A stretch of 64,000 bases of DNA from Flaccisagitta enflata (taxonomy: Eukaryota; Chaetognatha; Sagittoidea; Aphragmophora). The stretch lies in contig OZ231127.1 in NCBI GenBank assembly GCA_965153355.1, positions 26,536,001-26,600,000 on the forward strand, read 5' to 3'. Positions 40,553-54,066 of this stretch are shown here, in pieces. Every line of letters begins with the position of its first letter. The first letter of the stretch is position 1. Made by a program: the position numbers and the translations under genes. Below the pieces are notes generated by a model. That model had not been told where the DNA came from and ran no database searches. It worked only from the letters and a program-made list of their open reading frames with translations.

Positions 40553-40874
40553 GTTATCTCGTCTCCGTGAAGTAATTTGTATCATTGGCTTTATGGTCAC
40601 CGGTGAAAAGCAACGTTGCTCTGGTAATCGTCGTCGTCATCCTTTTCGTCGTCGTCAACGTTATCATTTTTGTCATCTTCATCATTGTCATTTTCGTCAT
40701 CCTTATCGTCATCATCGTCCTTTTCGAAGTCGTTGCCGTTCTCTGTATGTATTCGTCGTCTTCGTTGTTCTTTTTCGTCATAGTCTTTGTTATTGACAAG
40801 GACGTCATCGTCGTCATCGTCGTCATCGTTGTCATCGTCGTCGTCATCGTCGTCATCGTCGTCATCGTTGTCAT

Positions 40875-40908
<34 letters not shown>

Positions 40909-41043
40909 ATCATCGTCATCGTCGTTATCGTCGTCTCTGTTTATTCATCGCAGTCGTCTTCGTTTTCGTCTTTGTCGTTGATACCATTTCCGTTCACCTT
41001 GGTTTGTTTACATTATCGCATATGAAAAAAATGGAAAGCCCCT

Positions 41044-41085
<42 letters not shown>

Positions 41086-41757
41086 CAAACACACAAACAC
41101 ACAAACACAGACAGACAGATAGAGATAGATAGACAGAGAGACATTGGAATAAAGAACATTAAAAGAAAATGGTCAATAAAAGAAACAAGCCCAAGAGGGC
41201 AACAGTCGCGTGCGTCTGGAAATGACAAACAAAATATTAGGAAATGTTGAAATGTTAAGAAATGTTATAAGATGTTTAAAAATGTTAAAAACTGTTAAAA
41301 AATGTTAAAAAATGTTAAAAAATGTTAAAAAATGTTAAAAATGTTATAAAATGTTAAAAAAGTTTAAAAAAGATTAAGAAATGTTTAGATGCAAAAAATG
41401 TCAGAAAATGTTAAAAAATGTTAAAAAATGTTAAAAACTGTTAAGAAATGCTAAAAAATGTTAAAAAATGATGAAAAATGTTGAAAATTTAAAAACGTTA
41501 CAGGACGGACGGACGGACCGACGGACGGACCGACCGACAGACCAAGGTGTAGAGTCGCGTGCACGCGACTAAAAATGAACAATCTGAGCAGTCAAGCTGA
41601 CGGAAAGGTGCCGCGACAAAAAGCCGACCACTCCAGTTTTGTCGTGATGCTTCATGGACGTCAAAAGAAATTTATGTCTTTGTCTCCCTCTTTGCAGAAC
41701 ATTGCTATCGTCGTTGCATATCCAGTGCATACGTTTACAGCTTGTCTACATGTGTAG
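40553..41757. repeat. 850-bp tandem segmental duplication, unit B (with insertion)
   Basis: Nearly identical to unit A except for a different number of CGTCAT units, loss of a short GTCGTCGTTGGCGTCAATG stretch, a shorter GA tract (41049-41084), and a 385-bp GTCGCG element at 41186-41570. The order and ends otherwise match. Confidence 0.9.
41186..41570 (-). mobile_element. GTCGCG element, copy 2, with matched empty site
   Basis: It starts CAAGCCCAAGAGGGCAAC and ends at the perfect 18-base hairpin AGTCGCGTGCACGCGACT. The interior has a (AAATGTTAA)n block at about 41245-41480 and (GGAC)n at 41504-41543. The unoccupied site in unit A is AGAAAAAATGAAC. Here it is AGAAA-element-AAAAATGAAC, so six A become three plus five. 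Confidence 0.92.
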
Positions 41758-41949
41758 TAGCTGTGTCGCCCAGTGAATATCATCATCATCTTCGAGCCTG
41801 ACATAATAACCAATGTTCGTTGTGTATCGATGGAGTTTTGCTAAGTGATTCTGAAGCTGATATCATCACTGATAACTTCTTGCGTACCCTGTAGTCATGT
41901 GCAACGTTAGAGTGGCATCAAGTACGTCGTACATCTTTGGATTTTTGGT

Positions 41950-42035
41950 GTAGGGTGCGTCGTTAGTGAAATGTGCGTCGTTGATAAAGTGTTCGTCGTT
42001 GGCGTAGCGTGCTTGCGTTGTTGTTGTTGTTGCGT
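41950..42035. repeat. 18-bp minisatellite, left part
   Basis: Units of the form GTGCGTCGTTGGCGAAGC. The same repeat resumes at 43128 after the ~320-bp satellite. Confidence 0.8.
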
Positions 42036-42050
42036 GTTTACGATGGTGTA

Positions 42051-43113
42051 TGACAGGTGGAACAACATCCCTCACTATACCCAAACTAAAATAAATGGAA
42101 GAGGGCCTTGTGAGCCCTCACTGACTAGTTACTACGCGCATCACTCCTAGTTTTCCATAAAACAGAATCTGAATAACATTCCCTCTCACTCTAACCCAAA
42201 AGAAAACTCCTTACCAAAGTAGTTAAGGGCTAATGTCTGTTTCCTTTGTTACCAAAATTCAACAACTCAACCCGAGGGTTACATTGTTAAGAAACCATAC
42301 CCTTAGAGGATAGAATCGAGGTCAAGCTTAATGCGACCGCCGGACATTCCAATCCAAGGTACTGAGTAGTATGACAGGTGGAACAACATCCCTCACTATA
42401 CCCCAAACTGGAAGAGGGCCTTGTGAGCCCTCACTGACTAGTTACTACGCGCATCACTCCTAGTTTTCCATAAAACAGAATCTGAATAACATTCCCTCTC
42501 ACTCTAACCCAAAAGAAAACTCCTTACCAAAGTAGTTAAGGGCTAATGTCTGTTTCCTTTGTTACCAAAATTCAACAACTCAACCCGAGGGTTACATTGT
42601 TAAGAAACCATACCCTTAGAGGATAGAATCGAGGTCAAGCTTAATGCGACCGCCGGACATTCCAATCCAAGGTACTGAGTAGTATGACAGGTGGAACAAC
42701 ATCCCTCACTATACCCAAACTAAAATAAATGGAAGAGGGCCTTGTGAGCCCTCACTGACTAGTTACTATGCGCATCACTCCTAGTTTTCCATAAAACAGA
42801 ATCTGAATAACATTCCCTCTCACTCTAACCCAAAAGAAAACTCCTTACCAAAGTAGTTAAGGGCTAATGTCTGTTTCCTTTGTTACCAAAATTCAACAAC
42901 TCAACCCGAGGGTTACATTGTTAAGAAACCATACCCTTAGAGGATAGAATCGAGGTCAAGCTTAATGCGACCGCCGGACATTCCAATCCAAGGTACTGAG
43001 TAGTATGACAGGTGGAACAACATCCCTCACTATACCCAAACTAAAATAAATGGAAGAGGGCCTTGTGAGCCCTCACTGACTAGTTACTACGCGCATCACT
43101 CCTAGTTTTCCAT
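42051..43113. repeat. ~320-bp tandem satellite, 3.3 units
   Basis: Units start TGACAGGTGGAACAACATCC at 42051, 42372, 42685 and 43006 (periods 321, 313, 321). Unit 2 lacks the 8-base TAAAATAA. Otherwise units are almost identical. The last unit breaks off after CTAGTTTTCCATA. Confidence 0.97.
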
Positions 43114-43127
43114 ACATATTTAGTTAA

Positions 43128-43210
43128 AATGTGCGTCGTTGGCGAAGCATGCGTCGTTGACGTAGCGTGCGTTGTTGGCGAAGCGTGCGTCTTTGACGTA
43201 CCGTCGCGTG
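43128..43210. repeat. 18-bp minisatellite, right part
   Basis: Same GTGCGTCGTTGGCGAAGC units as at 41950-42035, four to five copies. Confidence 0.85.
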
Positions 43211-43252
43211 TGTTTTTCTACGTGGAGCCGCTCGTCGTTTGCTCTAGGCCTG

Positions 43253-43375
<123 letters not shown>

Positions 43376-43991
43376 CGTGTCCCACGAGTCTCGCCTTCGT
43401 GATTCTTCTCATCGTCACTTGACTCGAGACTTCGTCTTCCTTTCCTTCTTTCCTTCCTTCTATCTTTCTTTCCTCCCTTCTTTCCTGCTTGTCTCTATTC
43501 TCGTTTCTTTCGTTATCTCCTTTTATATTATCACCATTGTTCGTTCATTTTCTTCTTTCTTTCTCCACTCTTTTCTTTCCTCGTTCCTCTATTTCCTTTT
43601 TTTTCCTGCTTTACTTTTTCCTTTTCATGTTTCTTTCCTTTTTTACTTTCCATGTTTCTTTCCTTTTTTCCTCCTAAAGGGTCGTTTGTTTCATTTGACA
43701 CATAAATAACCTATCCTTTTTTTTAACTGTTGCTTTCTTTTTTTTTCCTTTCTTTTTTCTGTTATATTCTTTGCTTAATCTCACTCTTCTTGCCCTTCTT
43801 CCGCCTTCATTTTAATTTTCTTCCCCTTCTTTCCCCATCCCTTCTCTCTATTCCTTCTTTTTTCCCATCTTTACTTAATTGACTGATTTCTTCCTTTTTT
43901 TCCTCGTTCTCTTTTTTCTTCTCTTCTTTTCTACTCAGCTCCCATTTCACCTTTTATTCTCCTCGGCTCTTTTTTTCCCCTCCTTCCTTTT

Positions 43992-44520
43992 GGGCAGCGG
44001 CCCCGAAGGGGTCGATGACCTATGCTTTCACACATATGGGGGATTTTCTCCTTCTTCTCCTTCTTCTTCTTCGTACCCCCCCCTCAAATCCCAGTCTCGA
44101 GGCTCAAATTTTGGTCTTGAGGCCCAAATCCCAGTCTTGAGGCCCAAATTCCAGCCTCAAGGCCCAAATCCTAGTCTTAAGGCCCAAATCCTAGCCTGGA
44201 GGCCCAGATTTCAGTCTTGAAGTCCAAATTTCAGCCTCAAGGTAAAAATCTCAGCCAAGAGGCACAGATCCCAGTCTTGGGCCCGTCTCAGCCTCCAGGC
44301 TAGGATTTGGGCCTTGAGGTAATGGGCACTTGAGGCGATTTGAGCACTCAAGACAGGATTTGGGCCTCAAGATCATTTGGGCCTCGAGACTGGGATTTGA
44401 GGGGAGGGACGGAGAAGAGGAAAGGAAGGTCCCATGTGTGGCACTGGGTCATCGACGCCGGGAGCTCTCTCTTCAGCCTCCGCCCAGCCTACTTAGGCAG
44501 GGCACGGGTACCGCTGACCA
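43992..44520. mobile_element. CAGCGG palindromic element, copy with 20-bp array
   Basis: The left arm is GGGCAGCGGCCCCGAAGGGG. The right side ends GGGTACCGCTGACCAT, so the outermost bases GGKCAGCGG are inverted at the two ends. Internal units of GAGGCCCAAATCCCAGTCTT switch to the complementary orientation near 44300, making the whole array a foldback. 'TCGATGACC' on the left matches 'GGTCATCGA' on the right. Confidence 0.75.
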
Positions 44521-44675
44521 TCTAACGCTTTTGCGACTATTTGTACTGTTTTACTCTTTCTTTCCCTTTCCTATTCCTTTCCTCTCGTTTTTTCTTCTCC
44601 ATCCAAACCATTATATAAACGCGGTCGACAATCAGCTCTCAATTTCTTTGCGACAACACAAGTCATTTTATTCGT

Positions 44676-44850
44676 CCGTCGTTGGATCCGTCGGTCCGTC
44701 ACAAAAATTGTAATTGTTGTAATTGTTGTAATTCCAATTTTGTAATTGTAATTCTAATTTTCCAATTTTCCAATTTTCCAATTCTATTCGTCCGTCGTTG
44801 GATCCGTCGGTCCTTCACAAATGTTGTAATTGTTGTAATTCCAATTTTAA
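44676..44850. repeat. ~110-bp duplicated block with GTAATT repeats
   Basis: CGTCCGTCGTTGGATCCGTC occurs at about 44678 and 44788, each followed by GTAATTGTTGTAATTCCAAT. Confidence 0.85.
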
Positions 44851-45055
44851 GGTGAAATACTTCGTAAAGTTTTTCTTTTTTTGAATCATTTTTGCATTTC
44901 TGTACTTAGTCAATTTTGTCGTTTCCGACGCACGCGACGTTTTTCTCATAATCGAGTAGTCGCACAGTTACACGATTTAAGCTGTCTAGCTTTAAGCTAT
45001 TATAGCTATTTCAGCTATTTCAGCGTCTTTATGTCGCACTCGGAGTGTGCCTGTT

Positions 45056-45185
<130 letters not shown>

Positions 45186-45529
45186 GTCAGGCACCATTCT
45201 TTGACAATTTGATGATTTTTTCCTCCATTACATTGTTCCTGTAGATAGACCTTAATCTCCTTCATTTCTTCGTCAATCCATTAATATCAGATTCATCCAC
45301 TAATAAATTCGAATGCACCGCACCGGGCCCTATGAGCGAAACGTTCATTCCGTATGACAACCCCAAAACGTCATGGCACTCACCATGAACTCATACTGAT
45401 TTAAGTTTAAAACTCACCTGTTCATTTGCGAGATGTCAGTTGATTAAGAACGCGTTTCTAGTGAGCGCCAAAAACATACAGTGTGAACACATATTCAAGA
45501 ATTTCAACTGTACCACGAGAGAGAGAGAG

Positions 45530-45640
45530 AGTAGTCAGTGAGCGAGCCTGTGAATGGAGCGAGCAAGCAAAGCAAGCGTAGCGCTGCGGAGCGAGTGAGC
45601 GGAGTGAGCGGTGCGAGCGAACGAATGTAGCGAGTGACCC
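45530..45640. repeat. GAGCGAGC-type degenerate repeat
   Basis: About 110 bp of G/A/C-rich 4-10-bp units (GAGCGAG, GGAGTGAGC). Confidence 0.8.
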
Positions 45641-46150
45641 ATTCAAAACGCGATTGGATAGATACAGACCCAAAATCATGTTTCGATTTTTTCCGATTTT
45701 TTTCGATTTCCGATTTTCATATTTTTGTCATTTTCTCACTAAAATGGATTTCATGTTAAAACCATTCAAACGGATTCAAGACTCGGATTTTAGTCAATTC
45801 GGCCCAATTGACGAAAAACAAGATGAACAAATAAAACGCGGTTGCTACATGAAAAATGTCTTTTCAGTAGCGTGCTGGCGATATGAGAGGTTGGTGTGTC
45901 GGTCGGTCCGTCGGTCGGTCCGTGAATTGATAAGTTCTTTTAGAATTTTTGAGCCTTTTTTGCATTACCTCCTCTCAAACCTCATACTTATGTTAAAGCG
46001 TGCTGCACCGGTGATCGGAAGGGATGGAGGCATGTCAAAAGGTTTTGGAATAAAAAGAAAAAGGAAAAGTTAAAGAAAAAGAAAAAGAAAAAGGAAAAGT
46101 TAAAGAAAAAGAAAAGAAAAAGGAAAAGAAAAAGGGGAAAAACGGAAAAA

Positions 46151-46318
46151 CAAGGCCGGATACACGGCTACCTTAGTCGCGTGCCGATGGCAGGGCAGTA
46201 TTTGAGTTACTGGCGCCAGCAAATATGGTGGGCCTAAAGACCGCAAAAACATAAAAAGAAAAGTAAAATGAATCGACAAACCAACAAAGCAAACCGACGA
46301 GACGGACCAGTAGAGTCA
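46151..46318 (-). mobile_element. GTCGCG element, copy 3
   Basis: CAAGGCCGGATACACGGCTA, then AGTCGCGTGC, a diverged GGCAGGGC core and an (ACC/GACC)n stretch, ending CAGTAGAGTC. The terminal hairpin is cut off. It is preceded by an A-rich (GAAAAA)n tract at 46060-46150. Confidence 0.85.
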
Positions 46319-46319
46319 T

Positions 46320-46722
46320 ACTCATCCAGTCTCGGGCTCATCACGTCCAAAGCCCCAATCTCAGCCTCAAAGCCCAAATCTTAGCCTGGAGGCCCAGATC
46401 CCAGCCTTGAAGCCCAGATCTCAGCCTTGAGATTGGGAAGTGGGTCTCTTGGCTGGGATTTGGACCTGGAGGCTGGGATTTGGACCTGGAGGCTGAGATT
46501 TGGGCCTCAAGGCAGGGATCTAGGCCTCCAGGCTAGAATTTAGGCCTCTTGGCTAGAATTTGGGCCTTGAGGCTGGGATTGTGGCCTCTAAACTGGGAAT
46601 AGAGCCTGGAGAGTGGGATTTGGGCCTCAAGACTGGGATACAAGAGGGGGGTACAAAGAAGGAGGTGAAAACTCCCCATATATGTGAAAGCATAGGTCAT
46701 CGATCCCTTTGGGGCCGCTGCC
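46320..46722. mobile_element. CAGCGG palindromic element, one-armed copy
   Basis: An array of 20-bp AGGCC/GGCCT units that reverses orientation near 46430. Its right arm, GGTCATCGATCCCTTTGGGG, ends at CCGCTGCC. The left arm is missing and the copy abuts the end of the GTCGCG element at 46151-46318. Confidence 0.75.
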
Positions 46723-46978
46723 AAAAAACGAAAATGCCTGGAATTCTTTTGTCATGCCGTTTAGTCAAGATTGCCTCCACAACCGGTTCCTCTTTGCCTG
46801 TTGAACCGGGTTTTTTTTTCTTTGGAAATTTTTTTTTCTTGGTTGAAGAAGTTTTATGGTTCTCGTTGCATACATGATGCGCTAAAGCTAAAGGGCAAAA
46901 ACTGAATGGCGATTTGAAGGAGGGAAAAAAAGTTTATTCCTCGCGAGGAAGCGAGGAAGTGTCAAAAGTCCTTGGAGT

Positions 46979-47075
46979 CTCCCACTGGCGCTGGTGGTGG
47001 TGCTCGCGCTGGCGCTGGTGCTGGCACTGGTGATGGCGCTGGTGCTAGCGCTGGTGATGGTGCCCGTGCTATCAC
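46979..47075. repeat. (GGCGCTGGTGCT)n minisatellite
   Basis: GGCGCT/GGTGCT hexamers. The Ala-Pro frame on the minus strand is a repeat translation. Confidence 0.9.
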
Positions 47076-48252
47076 ACTATTAATGTTACTCTTTCTGCAG
47101 CGCCTTTGACATATAGTTACAGTACACGGCTTATGATTTCTTACCCCCGCGGGATCGAAAAATTGTTGATTTTTCCCCCTCTGTAAAACAGTGTTGCTCG
47201 AGTAAAATATTACATTTTGATACCATCTAACGGATAACATCTTCTTTGATTTGCTTCCTTTTCTTTTTCCGCCTGTTTATTTCCTTCCCCGTTTTCAAAT
47301 TCTATGATTTCATTGAGGGGAGCGGAATAAGTTGAACCCCGCAATTACGGAATTTGTGGGACTAATACATTTCGTCTGTTATCATTACAGATAAGAAGGG
47401 ACAAAATTCAAAATCAGAATACGTAGTCTGCGAATGGACAGTTGATAGAAGTAGTGGAGTAGTGGAGCAACCACAAAAACTAATTGATGTAGGGACACTA
47501 GGACGAACGGACGTACCAACCGAGATCGTGATTTATAGAATAGTCCGCAGAGAGCAAAATAAAAACGATCTTCTTCGCGTCTTCGACTGGCCGTCTGCTG
47601 TTGACAGCTGAGAAGATGCTTGGAAAATGATAAAATGGCTGAAGATAAAAAAATAGATAAAAGGAACTAAGAATTTATCGGATTCCTCTATCAGGATGCG
47701 CCTTCAAATCCTCGTTAAAAAGAGTTTCTGTGAATAGTCCATTCGTCTGTCGCGTTTATGGTTTGGTTCAATGGTTCATTGGTCGGTCTTTATGTGACGC
47801 CCTTTACCAAAAAAAAAAAAAAAAAAGAGAGGGAGAAGAAAGTTATATGCTGAGGGCGCATGAAGTTGGGATTTTTTCGAATGAGTGAACTCGTCGTTAC
47901 CGCATAAAAGATAGGCTGAACAACAACGAGGAAAAATGAAAAGGAGAAAAAGGAATAAAGGAGACACACAATGAGGCCCCCGAGACGCGGCGCAAAATGA
48001 GAAAAACGAGTGAAATTGTCTGGAATACCAAAATGTAATTGAATTTTCCGGGTTGTTCTCTCTCTTTTCTTTTTCTCCTCTCTTGCCCCTAATTCTTCTC
48101 TTTTTCACCTTTTCTTTTTTTTTCTCTCGTTTCTTCTCAACACTTATCTTTTCCCCATCTAGGAATATATGTGTCTACGTCATGTCCCAAAAACGCAGTT
48201 GACCTTTGTTTTCTTTTTTTACATGTCTAGTAAATGTCTAGGTTTCTTTGCT
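47076..48252. other. No gene seen
   Basis: Unique-looking AT-rich sequence with an A18 run at about 47809. Confidence 0.45.
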
Positions 48253-48554
48253 AGTCGCAAACTCGCGAGTTTATATAAAAGGATTTGATCGTTCGTCGCT
48301 CCATTCGTTGGTCCGTCCGTTAGTCCGTTATGAGTTCCGCCCCTGTCTTCCCCCCCCCCTCCTCCCCCGTCTGCCACAATATTACAACACCGCGTTACAC
48401 GTTTTAGTTGCTGCTAAGAATGACGCATTATAGGATGAAATAACGATTTTTGAGCATTACAGCCCCTGCCCAGCCACATTATAGCCCTTGACCACCAACA
48501 TACTGCCCCCGCACACCCGCAAGCGAGTATATAATGGCCGTGTATCCAGCCTTG
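48253..48554 (+). mobile_element. GTCGCG element, copy 4
   Basis: The hairpin end AGTCGCAAACTCGCGAGT is followed by GTTGGTCCGTCCGTTAGTCC, a C-rich core, and the far end GGCCGTGTATCCAGCCTTG running into a T-run. Confidence 0.85.
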
Positions 48555-48651
48555 TTTTTTGCAGAAGTACGTATTCAATACAGAGATACATAAAATTCGG
48601 CGTTGTAACTTAGTCACTTCTGTAAGGCATTTGATCACTTCCAAGTCTTCA

Positions 48652-50600
<1,949 letters not shown>

Positions 50601-50614
50601 AAAGAGATTATAGA

Positions 50615-50645
50615 ATGAATGAATGAATGAATGAATTTATTTACG
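50615..50645 (-). repeat. (GAAT)n, possible retroelement tail
   Basis: Six GAAT units followed by TTATTTACGATATAAAAGC. Read on the minus strand this resembles a LINE 3' end with an (ATTC)n tail. No coding remnant was found next to it. Confidence 0.4.
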
Positions 50646-50747
50646 ATATAAAAGCACAACGAATTAAGCGAAGCTCTTTTAAGATCGATGGATAGCCCAT
50701 AAAGTCACAAGACTTATTTCCAATGGGGTCCATTAATAAAAAAAAAA

Positions 50748-50806
50748 AACAGCCAAAGAAACAGCCATATACAATCAAACAGCCAAAGAAACAGCCATAT
50801 ACAATC
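50748..50806. repeat. 29-bp direct duplication
   Basis: Two tandem copies of ACAGCCAAAGAAACAGCCAT plus ATACAATC. Confidence 0.9.
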
Positions 50807-51218
50807 CTTAAGATGAACTCACTACACCAGAGTAACACTTCACCAAACTTGCTCGTCTACAAGGCATAAGATAGTCGACACATATTGCATTTCTTGAAGT
50901 GACTGATTGTATAAGCGTTGCGCCTATGAAACGGAAGTTTCTTGAATGATGTTTCCTTACGAGCTCTAACCTCCGTTGGAAATTACATTTGGGAACTGAC
51001 TTCCCGCAAAGTTCGAGTCTTACGGGCTTACAAAATCGCTTTCTATGCGTCGTTTCTTATCCTCTCGCATGAACTAAAAAGCATGTACAACAAGTTCAAA
51101 CCGACAAAAAGTCTCTGCGGACCTGAAGAAGGAGGGTTTGGCTCAGTCCGCCAACAGACGGTTGCTATACTAGTTCTTTACTTGTCAAGCAAAAAAAAAA
51201 AAGGTCGATGTATTGCGC

Positions 51219-52680
<1,462 letters not shown>

Positions 52681-53116
52681 AAAAGGCAACCGCCAAAAGA
52701 AATGAAAGGAAGAGGGAAAATGAAGATGAGTTTCCTTGATTCTGCGAATCGGATGCTTGGAGGCGCGTGAGAGGCGGAAAAGAGAAAAAAGAGGCGGACA
52801 GAAAAAGAAGGAAAAAAAAAAGACCATCTTAACCTAAAGTGGAAAACGGAGAAGTACGAGACAAGTGGCAGGAAGGGCCAAAGAGGCACAAGTGAAGCAC
52901 GACTGCAACATTAACTTTTCCCATGGGGAACTGGGGAAAAATGATCGAGCGTCAACAATTGAACGTATTCGAATACTTACCTTTCACAGACAAGTCCCGC
53001 TGTAATGTAAGGCATTTTTAAGGGATACACGAATTTTTCCGCTGGTCTGAACCAAATTTCACAAACAGGGTATATGTACTGTTGGATCTTTTATTCATTT
53101 TTCGACTACGCTTTTT

Positions 53117-53313
53117 AGTCGCGTGCTGCGCGACTCTACAACCCGCTTTGTCGGTCCGTCGGTCCGTTGGTCCGTCCGTCGGTCCGTCACACTTTACTTT
53201 TTTGGGGTTTTTGTGGTCTTGGGCCTCACTGCTCCTGCCCAAATGATTAAGTGATCTCAAATATGGCCCCTGCCCACCCGCACGCCACTTAGGTAACCGT
53301 GTATCCGGCCTTG
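53117..53313 (+). mobile_element. GTCGCG element, copy 5 (complete, 197 bp)
   Basis: AGTCGCGTGCTGCGCGACTC, then ACAACCCGCTTTGTCGGTCC, a (GGTCCGTC)n core, CTGCTCCTGCCCAAATG, GGCCCCTGCCCACCCGCAC and the far end CCGTGTATCCGGCCTTG. It is flanked by TTTTT on the left and TTTTT on the right. Confidence 0.92.
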
Positions 53314-53381
53314 TTTTTCTTCTTGTGAATAACAGAAATATGAATTTCAACAAATATAATATTGTAATTTGATTAGTTCTT

Positions 53382-54066
53382 AGTCGCGTGATACGCGACT
53401 CTACACCCCGCTATGTCGGTCCGTTGGTCGGTGGGTCGGTCGGCCAGTCGGTGGTCCCCTTTTTTGGGCAGCGGCCCCAAAGGGCCGATGTCCTGTAGGA
53501 CACAGGGGTGAACCGTTACGTCCGTCTGGCATTACGTACGTACGTACGTCCCCCCCCCTCCGAAGCTTCTCAAGCCTCTCAGGCCTCAAATCTGGTCTCT
53601 CAGGCCTCAAATCTGGCCTCTCAGGCCTCAAATCAAGCCTCTCAGGCCTCAAATCCAGCCTCTCAGGCCTCAAATACAGCCTCTCAGGCCTCAAATCCAG
53701 CCTCTCTAGCCTCAAATCCAGCCTCTTGGGCCTCAAATCCAGCCTCTTGGGCCCTAGATACAGCCTCTCAGACCTCAAATTCTCATTGAATAATATGTCA
53801 GACAGACGTAACGGTTCACCCCTGTGTCCTACAGGACATCGGCCCTTTGGGGCCGCTGCCCTGCTTTCACTCCACTTCTTCAGCTAATCACTCCAAGCAG
53901 GGCATCGGGTACCGCTGACCATGTGCGATCCTTGGATGACTTGTTACTTTTTTGGCGTTTCTAGGCTTTTTGAGCCTACTGCTCCTGCCCAAATGCTCTA
54001 GTGACCTACACCAGCACTGCCCCTGCCCACCCCCACGCGACTGGGGTAGCCGTGTATCCGGCCTTG
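53382..54066 (+). mobile_element. GTCGCG element, copy 6, carrying a nested palindromic element
   Basis: The hairpin end AGTCGCGTGATACGCGACTC and (GGTCGGT)n core stop at 53458. After the nested element the copy resumes at about 53945 with TACTTTTTTGG and CTGCTCCTGCCCAAATG, ending CCGTGTATCCGGCCTTG at 54066. Confidence 0.9.
53466..53942. mobile_element. CAGCGG palindromic element, best copy
   Basis: The arms 53466-53528 and 53799-53861 are complementary over 63 bp with one mismatch; they begin GGGCAGCGGCCCCAAAGGGC. Between them lie about ten 21-bp units (CCTCTCAGGCCTCAAATCCAG) at 53575-53780. Right of the palindrome a one-sided extension contains CTTCAGCTAATCACTC and GGGTACCGCTGACC, then TGCGATCCTTGGATGACTTG. 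The same extension follows the copy at 56623. Confidence 0.92.

Noticed and set aside
42051-43113. CRISPR-like array
   Set aside because: Units of about 320 bp are contiguous with no unique spacers; it is a satellite in a eukaryotic context.
46962-47240. Ala-Pro-rich frame on the minus strand
   Set aside because: Caused by the GGCGCTGGTGCT minisatellite.
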